From: Streptomyces cyaneus
GTDB taxonomy: Bacteria; Actinomycetota; Actinomycetes; Streptomycetales; Streptomycetaceae
Length of the DNA: 64,000 nucleotides
Assembly: GCF_004028635.1 (NCBI RefSeq)
Contig: NZ_RQJW01000005.1
Span: 372,001-436,000, forward strand
Reading direction: 5' to 3'
Below the pieces are notes generated by a model that worked only from the letters and a program-made list of their open reading frames with translations, did not search any database and was not told where the DNA came from. Below are positions 50,095-59,303 of the stretch, in pieces (within the stretch, counting starts at the first letter, position 1; each line of letters begins with the position of its first letter). Both the position numbers and the translations under genes were made by a program.

Positions 50095-52038
50095 CTACAG
50101 CTGGGTCGGCTGGCGCTCCGTCAGCCCGTACTTCTTGGCGATGGTGTTCCACAGCTGCGCGGCCGTCTTCTTCTGCGCGCTGGCGGTGCCGCTGGCCTGG
50201 TTGCCGGCCTGGGTCTGGCCGGTGGAGCGGGCCTGGCCCTTCCTGCACAGCTTCTTGTTTGCGGCGACCTGGTCGGCCCACGCCGCGTAGTGGTTGTCGG
50301 CGGACGCCGACGCCTGCCACGCCTTGGTCAGCGCGGTGGTCAGCGCGGTGTGGTTCGGGAGCTGGTCGACGGTGAGCTTGGACAGGTCGGTGACCAGTTG
50401 GTTGCGCTGCTTGGCCGCGCCGCGCAGGTCCGTGGCGGCCTGGGCGAGGTTGCCGCAGGACTTCACGGCGGCCACCGCCTTGATCACGGCGGTACGGCTG
50501 TCGCCGCTGTCGGCCAGCAGCTTGTCCAGGGCGATCGCCTGCTGCTCGGCGGGGTCGGCCGACGGGGAGGGGGAGCCCTCGGTCGCCGGGGCCGTGGCGG
50601 AGACGGGCTGGTTCTTGTCGTTCTTCTGATCGTCCCCGCTCCCGCCGGCGAGCAGCGCGCCCGCGCCGATGCCGAGGACCGCGATACCGATGCCGACGGC
50701 TGCTATGAGCGGCACCCGAGAGCGCGTACGACCGCCCCGGCCGCCGTCGTCACCGCTCGGGCCGTAGGGGTCGTGCGGGCCGGACGGGCCGGGCGGGAAG
50801 TACGCCGCCCCGTGTCCGCCCTGCGGCTGCGGTTGCGGCTGCTGGAAGCGCGGCAGCTGCTGGGTGGCCGCGGCCGGGGGCTCTGCGCCCGGCTCACTGC
50901 GGAAGAGGCTGTCGAAGTCGGAGAGCGGCTGCCGCTCCGCCCCTGCGTGCGGCGCCCCGCCGGTCTGGCCGGGCACGGGCGGGATGTACTGCGTGGCCTG
51001 GGCGTCGGGCCCCGAAGCGGACGGCATCGGTCCGGCACCGCCCTGAGGGCCGACGCCGCCTCCCTGCCGCGCGCGCCCCAGGATCTGCGTGCTCTCACCG
51101 GACACCTCGGGCGGCAACGCCCCCGGCCCCACGGGCGGGATGTACTGCGTCGCCCCCTCGTCGGCGGCGGACGCGGGAGGTGCGGGGGATGCGGCGACGG
51201 GCGGTATGTAGCGGGTGGCCTGGTCGTCCGCGCCCGCGGGGGCACCGACGACCGGCGGTATGTACTGAGTGGCGCCCTCGTCGGCCGGGGGCAACGGGGC
51301 CCCGAAGCCACCGGCACCGGCGTGCGGAAGGGGCGCGCCGGGGGCGTTGTGCGCGGCCGGCGGCAAAGGCGCGCCGGAGCCCGGAGCGCCGTACGTCACC
51401 CCACCGGCAGGCGGCAGCGCCCCACCCGGGCCGTGCTGACCCGCGGGCGGCAGCGGCGCACCCCCGCCGGCAGCCCCGTACGCCTGCCCGCCCGCAGGCG
51501 GCAGCGGTGTCGACGACGGACCGGCCTGCCCGTACGGCGGCTGCGGCGCGGGCATCGGTGAGCCGGCCGGGGCGCCATGGCCGTACGACGGTGTGCCCGG
51601 CGCACCCTGCGCGCCCCCGCCGTACGACACGCCCTCCTGCGGCAGCGGCTGGGACGGCGCGCCCGCGGCGGCGTCCGGCGCCGCGCCCCACTGGGCCGGC
51701 GGCGGCGACTGGTACGGCGACGGCGACGGCGCCTGGTAGGGCTGTTCCTGGCCGCCCCAGGACTGGCCGGGCGGCGTTCCCCAGGCCTGGCCCGGCGCGG
51801 CCGGCGGCGGGGTCGGGTGCTGGTTCTGGTCGGGTCCCCAGGGGGTGCCCCAGGACTGGCCGCCGGGCGGTGCCGAGGGCGCGGGCTGGGACGGTGGCGT
51901 GGCCGGTACCGACATCGGCCGGCCGGCCTGCCCGCCCGTCATACCCGGCAGCAGCGGCTCACCACCGTCGGAGGGCAGCACGATGCCTTCGCGCGCGGGC
52001 CGCGCCGAGGGCTCCTCGCCCTGTCCACTCTGCGTCAC
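50095..52038 (-). CDS. Pro/Gly/Gln-rich single-pass membrane protein with repeated TQYIPPV motifs
   Basis: The GTG at 52038 has TAGGAG five bases upstream. The first 430 of 647 residues are low-complexity, Pro/Gly/Gln-rich and cytoplasmic, with ATQYIPPV or ATRYIPPV four times between residues about 250 and 360, plus related STQILGR and ATQQLPRF. A single membrane helix (VPLIAAVGIGIAVLGIGAGALLAGG, about 450-475) leads to an external helical domain of 150 residues with two Cys (KSCGNL, KKLCRKG). The repeated Thr could be targets of Ser/Thr kinases (inference). The function is unknown. Confidence 0.82.
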   Translation of the reverse strand: MTQSGQGEEPSARPAREGIVLPSDGGEPLLPGMTGGQAGRPMSVPATPPSQPAPSAPPGGQSWGTPWGPDQNQHPTPPPAAPGQAWGTPPGQSWGGQEQPYQAPSPSPYQSPPPAQWGAAPDAAAGAPSQPLPQEGVSYGGGAQGAPGTPSYGHGAPAGSPMPAPQPPYGQAGPSSTPLPPAGGQAYGAAGGGAPLPPAGQHGPGGALPPAGGVTYGAPGSGAPLPPAAHNAPGAPLPHAGAGGFGAPLPPADEGATQYIPPVVGAPAGADDQATRYIPPVAASPAPPASAADEGATQYIPPVGPGALPPEVSGESTQILGRARQGGGVGPQGGAGPMPSASGPDAQATQYIPPVPGQTGGAPHAGAERQPLSDFDSLFRSEPGAEPPAAATQQLPRFQQPQPQPQGGHGAAYFPPGPSGPHDPYGPSGDDGGRGGRTRSRVPLIAAVGIGIAVLGIGAGALLAGGSGDDQKNDKNQPVSATAPATEGSPSPSADPAEQQAIALDKLLADSGDSRTAVIKAVAAVKSCGNLAQAATDLRGAAKQRNQLVTDLSKLTVDQLPNHTALTTALTKAWQASASADNHYAAWADQVAANKKLCRKGQARSTGQTQAGNQASGTASAQKKTAAQLWNTIAKKYGLTERQPTQL

Positions 52039-52240
52039 CGGGACTCCTACCAATGGGGGACCTTGTGAATCGTCGGCTCACGCTACCGGCTCCGCCGATC
52101 CGGGTGCTACGCAGCCCAGGGCGTGACCTCCGTCCCTGTGACCGCCGTAACAGTCCCGGTCCCCCATCCCCTACATACGCCCTCCTTCCCACACCGACGC
52201 CTTCATTTCCCTGCCGTTCACGCCCTCGTACCCCGACGTT

Positions 52241-53626
52241 TCACGCCGCCGCCTGCAGATCCAGCCGCGCCCCGAACTCCCTGACCATCGGCTCGTCCCG
52301 GTACGGCTCCAGCCGCTGCTGGAAGTCCTCCAGATACTCGGCACCCCGGTTGGAGCGCAGGGTCTCCAGGAGTTCCACGGCCTTCAGCCCGGTGTGGCAG
52401 GCCTGTTCGATCTCGCGCTGCTGCACCTGCGCTGTGGCGAGCAGCACATAGCCGATCGCCCGGCGCCGCGCCTTGCCCTCCGGGAGCCCGGCCAGCGACT
52501 CCTCCGCGCGCCGCGCCGCCGCCTCGGCCTGGCCGAGGTCGCGGTGGCAGTGCGCCAACTCGTCGGCGAGGTAGGCCTCGTCGAAGTGCGCGATCCACGC
52601 CGGGTCGTCGCCGGACTCCGGATCCGCCGTCTCCAGCGCGGTCACCGCCCGCCCGGACGCCACCTGCGCGGACCGCGCGTCGCCCATCAGCGCATGCCCG
52701 CGCGCCTCTGCCGCGTAGAACATGGCCTCCGCGCGCGGGGTCACGCGCCCACGCGCCCCCTCCTGCGCCGCCCGCGCCAACTGCGCGATCTCACGCGGGT
52801 TCCCGAGCTGCGCGGCGAGGTGGCTCATGGAGGCGGCCAGCACATACCCGCCGTAGCCCCGGTCGCCCGCCGCCTGCGCGAGCCGCAGCGCCTGGATGTA
52901 GTACCGCTGGGCGAGCCCCGGCTGCCCGGTGTCGATGGCCATGTACCCGGCGAGCTCGGTCAACCGCGCGACGGCGGCGAAGAGTTCCCGCCCGACCGCC
53001 TCCCGGTACGACCCGGCCAGCAGCCCGGAGACGACACTGTTCAGGTAGTGCACGACGACCGGCCGCACATGCCCGCTGCCGTACTGGTGATCAAGGTCTA
53101 CGAGCGCCTGCGTCATCGCCCGCACGGCCGCCACGTCGGACTGCCCCACGCGCGGCCCCGCCGAGCGCGCCACCTGTGAGTCGGGCGACGAGATCAGCCA
53201 GTCGCGGCTCGGCTCGACCAGCGCGGACGCGGCGACGGACGAGCCGGACAGGAAGTCCCGCCGCCCGACGTCGCTGCGCCACAGCTCGCAGACCTGCTCG
53301 ATGGCCCCCAGTACAGTCGGCGAGAACTGGAGACCGACGCCCGAGGCGAGGTTCTTGCCGTTGGCCATGCCGATCTCGTCGATCGTGACCGTACGGCCCA
53401 GCTTGCGGCCGAGCGCCTCCGCGATGATCGCCGGTGCCCGCCCCCGCGGCTGCTGTCCACGGAGCCAACGGGCCACGGACGTCTTGTCGTAGCGCAGATC
53501 GAGGCCGTGCTCGGCGCCGCACATGTTGACCCGGCGGGCCAGCCCTGCGTTCGAGCAGCCCGCTTCCTGGATGAGCGCCTGCAGCCGTTCGTTCGGCTGT
53601 CGCGCGACGAGAGGCCTGGCGGCCAT
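52241..53626 (-). CDS. XRE-type regulator with TPR-like C-terminus (NsdA/NsdB-like)
   Basis: The 461-residue protein begins with a helix-turn-helix (NERLQALIQEAGCSNAGLARRVN, DKTSVARWLRGQQPRGRAPAIIAEALGRKLG). After VGRRDFLSGSSVAASAL, about 280 residues of TPR-like helical repeats follow (YYIQALRLAQAAGDRGYGGYV, AAEARGHALMGDARSAQVA). This arrangement is shared by Streptomyces NsdA/NsdB-type regulators that repress antibiotic production and sporulation. Whether this is an orthologue cannot be decided. It is divergent from the primase-like gene across 325 bases. Confidence 0.88.
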   Translation of the reverse strand: MAARPLVARQPNERLQALIQEAGCSNAGLARRVNMCGAEHGLDLRYDKTSVARWLRGQQPRGRAPAIIAEALGRKLGRTVTIDEIGMANGKNLASGVGLQFSPTVLGAIEQVCELWRSDVGRRDFLSGSSVAASALVEPSRDWLISSPDSQVARSAGPRVGQSDVAAVRAMTQALVDLDHQYGSGHVRPVVVHYLNSVVSGLLAGSYREAVGRELFAAVARLTELAGYMAIDTGQPGLAQRYYIQALRLAQAAGDRGYGGYVLAASMSHLAAQLGNPREIAQLARAAQEGARGRVTPRAEAMFYAAEARGHALMGDARSAQVASGRAVTALETADPESGDDPAWIAHFDEAYLADELAHCHRDLGQAEAAARRAEESLAGLPEGKARRRAIGYVLLATAQVQQREIEQACHTGLKAVELLETLRSNRGAEYLEDFQQRLEPYRDEPMVREFGARLDLQAAA

Positions 53627-53951
53627 GGCGTACCCCCTGTGGCTGCGGTGCCTGCCCACGCACCGAGTTGACGTTCTTCGATCGCCGGATCCGGCCCGGT
53701 TCACTGGATGTGCACCGCATGGTTCCGGCCGTGAAGATCAATGCCCCGTCGGCATACCGAAAATGCGAGGCTTGTGAGGATTGCCGGGGTAAAGGCGGAA
53801 GCCGACCCCACAGGTGGCTACCCAGCTCGGGCCACGGTTCCTCCCACGCGCCCCCACACGTGCACCCATGCGCCCCAGATGAGGAATCAATGCTCCTCCC
53901 CCGCGCGCGCTCCGGCCGTAACCCGAGGTGGGTGCGGGAGTTGTGTTCAGC
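53627..53951. promoter_or_regulatory. Divergent promoter region between XRE regulator and primase-like gene
   Basis: The 325-base region is lower in GC than its surroundings, notably around 53735-53790. No inverted repeat or coding pattern stands out. Confidence 0.35.
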
Positions 53952-54605
53952 GTGGAAGAGACGATCCCGGCCACCGAAGCCGCACAGATTCCGAAGCAGC
54001 GCGGCGAAACGCTGCTGGAGACCGCCGTTCGCTATGCCGAGGAGCGCCACTGGGACGTGTTCCCGGGGACCTGGCTGGAGGCCGTCGACGGCGTACAGCT
54101 GTGCTCTTGTGGCGACACCGCGTGCCCCGCGCCCGGCGCGCACGCCGCACGCCCCGACTGGGCGACGCAGGCGACGGGAAGTGCGACGGTCGCGCGACGG
54201 ATGTGGCAGAAGCAGCCGAACGCGTCGATCCTGTTGCCGACGGGGCGGACCTTCGATGCGATTTCTGTCCCGGAGACTGCGGGGTTTCTCGCGCTGGCCC
54301 GTATGGAGCGGATGGAGTTGACGCTGGGGCCGGTGACGTTGACGCCGGATCGTCGGATGCACTTCTTCGTGTTGCCGGGTGCGTCGGTGAAGATTCCTGA
54401 GTTGGTGCGCAAGCTGGGGTGGTCGGTCGGGTCGCTGGATCTGGTCGCGCTCGGAGAGGGGGCGTACGTCGCCGGTCCTCCGACGCGGTTCGGGTCTCGG
54501 GGAGCGGTGCAGTGGGCCTGTCGGCCTACGCCGGCGAATCGGTGGTTGCCGGATGCGGAGGAGTTGATCTCGCCGTTGGCGTACGCCTGCGGGCGGGATC
54601 GGTAA
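53952..54605 (+). CDS. Bifunctional DNA primase/polymerase-like (prim-pol) domain protein
   Basis: From GTG 53952 (GGGAG 11 bases upstream) the protein has 217 residues. It matches the small Streptomyces prim-pol-like proteins: ETAVRYAEERHWDVFPGTWLE, the Cys/His zinc segment CSCGDTACPAPGAH, and NASILLPTGRTFDAISV. The catalytic acidic residues of active prim-pol enzymes are not obvious, and no helicase or plasmid genes are near. It is more likely a chromosomal regulatory or repair protein than a plasmid primase. Confidence 0.82.
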   Translation: MEETIPATEAAQIPKQRGETLLETAVRYAEERHWDVFPGTWLEAVDGVQLCSCGDTACPAPGAHAARPDWATQATGSATVARRMWQKQPNASILLPTGRTFDAISVPETAGFLALARMERMELTLGPVTLTPDRRMHFFVLPGASVKIPELVRKLGWSVGSLDLVALGEGAYVAGPPTRFGSRGAVQWACRPTPANRWLPDAEELISPLAYACGRDR

Positions 54606-54640
54606 TTCGCCGGTTCATCTGCCTGGTTGATCATCGTTGG

Positions 54641-54687
54641 CGGCTGCCGGTTGTTTTTGGCTGGTCGCGCAGTTCCCCGCGCCCCTA
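54641..54687 (+). repeat. Dispersed 41-bp Streptomyces repeat, copy R4 in an ABC gene leader
   Basis: The core CGCGCAGTTCCCCGCGCCCC ends 12 bases before the ATG of the ABC ATPase. It therefore lies in that gene's leader and occupies the normal ribosome-binding position. Confidence 0.9.
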
Positions 54688-54698
54688 AGTTGGCATCC

Positions 54699-55469
54699 AT
54701 GACGTCGGCCGTAAGTGTGCGTGGGCTCTGGAAGCGGTTCGGGCAGCAAGTTGCCGTTGCCGGGATCGATCTGGAGTTGCCTGCGGGGAAGTTCATCGGG
54801 CTCGTCGGGCCGAACGGGGCCGGGAAGACCACCACGCTCTCCATGGTGACCGGGTTGCTGCGGCCCGATCAGGGGGCCGTTGAAGTCGTCGGGCATGACG
54901 TGTGGCGGGACCCCGTCGAGGTGAAGGCGCGGATCGGGGTGCTGCCTGAGGGGCTGCGGCTCTTCGAGCGGCTCACGGGGCGTGAATTGCTGGCGTACAC
55001 GGGGCGGTTGCGCGGGCTTCCCGGGGCCGAGGTCGACAAGCGGGCCACCCAGTTGCTCGATGTGCTCGATCTGGCGGGGGCCCAGCACAAGCTGGTCGTC
55101 GACTACTCGACCGGTATGCGCAAGAAGATCGGGCTCGCCGCCGCGCTCCTGCACAATCCCGAAGTGCTCTTCCTGGACGAGCCGTTCGAGGGCGTCGATC
55201 CGGTCTCCGCCCAGACCATCCGGGGCGTGCTGGAGCGCTACACCGCCTCCGGCGCGACCGTCGTCTTCTCCTCCCATGTCATGGAGCTCGTCGAGTCGCT
55301 GTGCGACTGGGTCGCCGTCATGGCCGCCGGGCGCATCCGGGCCCACGGCCCCCTCGCCGAGGTGCGCGGGCAGGCGGCCTCGTTGCAGCAGGCGTTCCTC
55401 GAACTCGTCGGCGCGAACGGGCGCGACGCCGGATCCGACCTCGACTGGCTGGGCGGCGGGGCGCGATGA
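54699..55469 (+). CDS. ABC transporter ATP-binding protein
   Basis: The 256-residue ATPase has Walker A GPNGAGKTT, signature YSTGMRKKIGLAAAL, Walker B EVLFLDEPFEGVDP and H-loop FSSHVME. The sequence belongs to the ABC-2/NatA-like group. It lacks a visible Shine-Dalgarno because the repeat R4 fills the leader, so it may depend on translation from the upstream prim-pol gene or be leaderless. Its stop overlaps the ATG of the membrane subunit (ATGA). Confidence 0.93.
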   Translation: MTSAVSVRGLWKRFGQQVAVAGIDLELPAGKFIGLVGPNGAGKTTTLSMVTGLLRPDQGAVEVVGHDVWRDPVEVKARIGVLPEGLRLFERLTGRELLAYTGRLRGLPGAEVDKRATQLLDVLDLAGAQHKLVVDYSTGMRKKIGLAAALLHNPEVLFLDEPFEGVDPVSAQTIRGVLERYTASGATVVFSSHVMELVESLCDWVAVMAAGRIRAHGPLAEVRGQAASLQQAFLELVGANGRDAGSDLDWLGGGAR

Positions 55470-57058
55470 GTGCCGACGTGACGGGAGTCGTCGTACGGCT
55501 GAAGCTGTCGCTGCTCCGGAACGGGCTGCGGCAGTCCGGTGGGCGCCGGGCCGCCTATGCCGCCTCGGCCGTCCTCGTTCTCCTCTTCGCCGCGCTGCAA
55601 CTCCTCGGCCTGATCCTGCTGCGCGGCAACGCGCACGCCGACACCGTGGTCGTCCTCCTGGTCTCGGTCCTCGCCCTCGGCTGGGCCGTGATGCCGCTGT
55701 TCTTCCCCGGCGGGGACGAGACCCTGGACCCGACGCGGCTCGTGATGCTGCCGCTGCGGCCCCGGCCACTGGTGCGGGCACTGCTCGCGGCCTCGCTGGT
55801 GGGGATAGGGCCGCTGTTCACCCTGTGCCTCCTCACCGGTTCCGTGATCTCGGTCGCGCGGGGCGGGATGGCGTACGTCGTCGGTGTCATCGGGGTCGTT
55901 CTGGCCCTGCTGGTGTGCGTGGCGCTCGCGCGGGCCGTCGCCGCGGCCAACATCCGGCTGCTGACCAGCCGTAGGGGGCGCGATCTTGCGGTGCTGAGCG
56001 GGCTGGTCATCGCGGTCGGGGCGCAGGTCGTGAACTTCGGTGCGCAGCGGCTGGGTTCGTCGGGGCTCGGACAGCTCGATCCGGCGGCGGATGTGCTGCG
56101 GTGGGTGCCGCCGGCGTCCGCGATCGGGGCGGTGGAGTCGGTGAGCGAGGGGTCGTACGGTGTCGGCGTCCTTCAACTGGCCTTGAGTACCGCTGCGTTG
56201 GCGGTGCTGATCGCCGTATGGTCACGCCACCTGACACGGCTGATGACCTCGCCCGACGGCTCCACGCTCCAGGCGGTCACCGAGGCCGCTGTACGGGAAC
56301 GGACCTCGACCGGCCTGGCCCGCCTTCTGCCGGCCGGCCGCACCGGCACCGTCATGGAACGCAGCCTGCGCTACGTCTGGCGCGACCCGAAGACCAAGGC
56401 GGCCTGGGTGACCTCGCTCGCCATCGGCCTGATCGTGCCGCTGTTCAACGCGCTGCAGGGCACCGGCTCGATCTACTTCGCGTGCTTCGCCGCCGGGATG
56501 CTCGGCATCCAGATGTACAACCAGTTCGGGCAGGACACGTCCGCGTTCTGGATGGTCGCGATGACGATCTCGTCCCCTCGTGACGCCTACGTCGAGCTGC
56601 GCGGCCGAGCACTGGCACTGCTGCTGATCACCCTGCCCTACGCCGCCCTCGTCACCGTCCTGACGACAGCGCTCCTCGGCGACTGGCCCAAGCTCCCCGA
56701 GGTGCTGGGCCTGTCCTTCGCCCTCCTCGGCGCGATGCTGGCGACGGGCGCCTGGACGTCGGCCCGCTTCCCGTACTCCATCCCGCAGGACGGCTACAAG
56801 AACGTCGCACCCGGCCAGACGGGCCTGGCCTGGATCTCGATCTTCGGCGGCATGATCGCGGCGGCCCTGCTGTGCGCGCCCGTGATCGCGGTGACGATCT
56901 GGCTGAACGTGAGCGAGGACGGGGAAGCGTGGAGCTGGCTGCTGCTGCCGGTGGGCTCGGCGTACGGGGCGACGATCACGTGGCTGGGCCTGCGCCTGGC
57001 GGCACCACGGACGGCGGCCCGCCTACCGGAGATCCTCACGGCGGTGAGCAAGGGCTGA
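55466..57058 (+). CDS. ABC transporter membrane subunit (large ABC-2-type permease)
   Basis: The 530-residue protein has about twelve membrane segments. Characteristic stretches are DTVVVLLVSVLALGWAVMPLFFPGGDETLDP, LDPTRLVMLPLRPRPLVRALL and RSLRYVWRDPKTKAAWVTSL. It is a double-length permease of the kind found with NatA-like ATPases in actinomycetes. Substrate unknown. The gene overlaps the ATPase by ATGA and converges on the hydrolase gene with a 6-base gap. Confidence 0.9.
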   Translation: MSADVTGVVVRLKLSLLRNGLRQSGGRRAAYAASAVLVLLFAALQLLGLILLRGNAHADTVVVLLVSVLALGWAVMPLFFPGGDETLDPTRLVMLPLRPRPLVRALLAASLVGIGPLFTLCLLTGSVISVARGGMAYVVGVIGVVLALLVCVALARAVAAANIRLLTSRRGRDLAVLSGLVIAVGAQVVNFGAQRLGSSGLGQLDPAADVLRWVPPASAIGAVESVSEGSYGVGVLQLALSTAALAVLIAVWSRHLTRLMTSPDGSTLQAVTEAAVRERTSTGLARLLPAGRTGTVMERSLRYVWRDPKTKAAWVTSLAIGLIVPLFNALQGTGSIYFACFAAGMLGIQMYNQFGQDTSAFWMVAMTISSPRDAYVELRGRALALLLITLPYAALVTVLTTALLGDWPKLPEVLGLSFALLGAMLATGAWTSARFPYSIPQDGYKNVAPGQTGLAWISIFGGMIAAALLCAPVIAVTIWLNVSEDGEAWSWLLLPVGSAYGATITWLGLRLAAPRTAARLPEILTAVSKG

Positions 57059-57064
57059 CACAAG

Positions 57065-57934
57065 TCATCCCACCCTCACCGAATCCAGGAACGGCTCGAT
57101 GGCAGCTCGCCACCCCTCCGGCTGGTCGTAGTGCACCAGATGACCGGCGTCAGCGACCTCCGCGTACTCCCCTCGCGGCAGCACCCGCACCATCTCCTGA
57201 GCCTCGGCCCGGCCCAACTCCCCATCGAGGCCGCGCACAACCAACGCAGGACACTGAACCTGCGCCAACTCCTCCCAGTGCGCGTCGAACACCCACGGCT
57301 CCCGGGACTTGAGCATCTGGTCCGGCTCGAAAACCGGCCGCCAGCCGTCCTCGCACTCGTGCATCACCTCGGCGTAGAACTCCCCGCGCGCAGGGTTCGG
57401 CCGCTCGACCCACGGGTCGTCCTCACCGAACCACTTGCGCACATCGGCAAGCGTGGCGAAGGGAACGGGCCAGGACTTGAACCAGTCCGCCCACTCCCGC
57501 TGCGAGGCCGAGCCGAGCGCGGAGGCCCGCATGTCGCAGATGATCACGCCGCGCACCAGGTCGGGCCGTTTGGCGGCGAGCTGCCAGGCGGTCAGCGCGC
57601 CCATGGCGTGGCCGATGAGGACGGCCGGGCCGAGGCCGAGCTGTTCGAGGGCGGCCTCGGCGTCGTCGACGTACGCCTCACGCGTGAAGGCGGCCTGCAC
57701 GTGCTTCTCGCTACGGCCGTGGCCGCGCTGATCGAGGGCCACCGCACGGTGCCGCTCGGAGAGCCAGCGGGCGGTGGAGGCCCAGTGCGAGGCGCGGCCC
57801 ATCAGGCCGTGCAGTAACAGAACGCCGGGCGTACGGTCGTGCTCCTTGGCGGGGTCGGTCTTGGGAGGGTCGCCGAACTCCCAGGCTGCGAGACGTACGC
57901 CGCCTGTACCGGTCACGTCGATGCGCCGCGCCAT
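57065..57934 (-). CDS. Alpha/beta-hydrolase-fold protein lacking the nucleophile Ser
   Basis: From ATG 57934 the protein has 289 residues and a complete hydrolase fold: oxyanion HGLMGRASHW, DQRGHGRSE, the acid-turn region, and the final His in ADAGHLVHYDQPEGW. The nucleophile elbow reads IGHAMGALTAW, so the Ser of G-x-S-x-G is Ala110 (codon GCC, verified on the minus strand). It may be a non-hydrolytic member that binds a ligand, or use another mechanism. Upstream lies a gene-free region of 666 bases. Confidence 0.88.
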   Translation of the reverse strand: MARRIDVTGTGGVRLAAWEFGDPPKTDPAKEHDRTPGVLLLHGLMGRASHWASTARWLSERHRAVALDQRGHGRSEKHVQAAFTREAYVDDAEAALEQLGLGPAVLIGHAMGALTAWQLAAKRPDLVRGVIICDMRASALGSASQREWADWFKSWPVPFATLADVRKWFGEDDPWVERPNPARGEFYAEVMHECEDGWRPVFEPDQMLKSREPWVFDAHWEELAQVQCPALVVRGLDGELGRAEAQEMVRVLPRGEYAEVADAGHLVHYDQPEGWRAAIEPFLDSVRVG

Positions 57935-58600
57935 TGGTCCTGGCACCCCCCTAGCTCCGCTCGGACCGCTCGCTCCCGCTCGAGTCGGCCGATCCTGTGA
58001 ACCGCGTCCTGCTTGCCGTGTCTGCTGTGCCTGCCGTATCTGCCGTCGCTCACGCGAACACGGCGCGCCACCCGCGCCGCACGCAGCGTAGACGCCCTCG
58101 CACGCGATGTGCATGTCCTGTGTGTCTGACGTGATCTTATGCGCACACTCATGAAGCGCACGTTCCGCATGACCCGTCACCCGCAGGCTATCGAACCTCT
58201 ATTCGAAAATGCGGTCTCTGCGGGCAACACCCCTCATTCGAGTGACCCCCCGCGAGGATTGATCGCCATCGCCGAGGGGAGATCTTCAGCGGGAGGCGGA
58301 CCGCTCGGGGAAAACGGTCCGAGGGGAATGACCCTGGGAGCTCGGGGCTCCGGGTCAGCACAGGGGAGGACAGGCCCCGGCGCCACACGGCGCCGGGGCC
58401 CTCTCCACACTCACGGCACATCCTCCCGCCCCCTCCCCGGCCGGACGCATCGCTGTCGACAGCCTGGCACGCGAAACGGCCGAGCGCTGCGATTCAGCGC
58501 ACTGGATCTTGGAATCGACGAGATCGACGGATCGCCACAACTCCCGCTCCCTTACCGGGAATTACACGGGAGGGAACTCGAGATGACAGGTGCCGCCGAC
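57935..58600. other. Gene-free interval of 666 bases with several hairpins
   Basis: The interval must hold the hydrolase promoter (an A/T-richer stretch near 58120-58220) and the 3' end signal of the dmdR1 gene. Visible structures are GGACCG/CGGTCC (58299-58321), the strong hairpin at 58373-58400, and CTCCCG/CGGGAG (about 58540-58571). I find no convincing protein gene or known riboswitch. Confidence 0.4.
58373..58400. terminator. Perfect 12-bp hairpin, likely terminator
   Basis: GGCCCCGGCGCC and its complement enclose ACAC. It lies about 200 bases after the dmdR1 stop and is the strongest structure of the interval; CTCTCC follows it. Confidence 0.65.
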
Positions 58601-59293
58601 TCAGCGCTTGGCGACGAAAACATGGGAGGCGACGTCCGCCTCCAGCTCGGCAGCCTCACCGCCGCTGCCCACGAGCACACCGCCCGCCGACTCGGTCACA
58701 CTCACCACCGAGCCGGGCTGCACTCCCGCCCGGCGCAGCGTGTACATCAGCTGCGCGTCGGTCTGGATGGGCTCGCCGATACGGCGTACGACGACCGTCT
58801 TGCCCTCGACCCCCGGGTCGAGGTCGGCCAGCGAGACCATGCCCTCGTCCAGGAACGGATCGGCACCGTCCTTCTCGCCGAGTTCCTCCAGGCCGGGGAT
58901 GGGGTTGCCGTACGGCGACTCGGTCGGATGCCGCAGCAGCTCCAGCACCCGCCGCTCCACCGCCTCACTCATCACGTGCTCCCAGCGACACGCCTCGGCG
59001 TGCACCTGCTCCCACTCCAGCCCGATCACGTCGACGAGCAGACACTCGGCGAGGCGGTGCTTGCGCATGACACGGGTGGCCAGCCGCCGCCCCTCGTCCG
59101 TGAGCTCCAGGTGCCGGTCGGTCGCCACGGACACCAGTCCGTCACGCTCCATCCGCGCCACCGTCTGGCTGACGGTCGGTCCGCTCTGGTCCAGCCGCTC
59201 GGCGATCCGGGCGCGCATGGGGACCACACCTTCCTCCTCCAGCTCGAGGATGGTGCGGAGATACATCTCCGTGGTGTCGATCAGTCCGGACAT
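58601..59293 (-). CDS. dmdR1: DtxR/IdeR-family iron-dependent repressor
   Basis: The 230-residue protein has the DtxR layout: winged helix at residues 1-65 (LIDTTEMYLRTILELEEEGV, SGPTVSQTVARMERDGLV), metal-binding/dimerisation domain (AECLLVDVIGLEWEQVHAEACRWEHVMSE with Cys, His and Glu ligands), and a C-terminal SH3-like domain. Length and sequence match Streptomyces DmdR1, which with Fe2+ represses siderophore genes. In S. coelicolor an antisense gene (adm) overlapping dmdR1 has been reported; long antisense frames exist here too. Tandem CGATTAGCTC repeats precede the gene. Confidence 0.92.
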   Translation of the reverse strand: MSGLIDTTEMYLRTILELEEEGVVPMRARIAERLDQSGPTVSQTVARMERDGLVSVATDRHLELTDEGRRLATRVMRKHRLAECLLVDVIGLEWEQVHAEACRWEHVMSEAVERRVLELLRHPTESPYGNPIPGLEELGEKDGADPFLDEGMVSLADLDPGVEGKTVVVRRIGEPIQTDAQLMYTLRRAGVQPGSVVSVTESAGGVLVGSGGEAAELEADVASHVFVAKR

Positions 59294-59303
59294 ACGTGCC
59301 CCT

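Noticed and set aside
53952..54605. Plasmid or phage replication module based on the prim-pol-like protein
   Set aside because: No helicase, integrase, partition or phage gene is near, and small prim-pol-like proteins are part of the Streptomyces core chromosome.
58140..58480. Small plus-strand gene starting near ATG 58152
   Set aside because: No coding bias or ribosome-binding site, and the frame runs through the perfect hairpin at 58373-58400.
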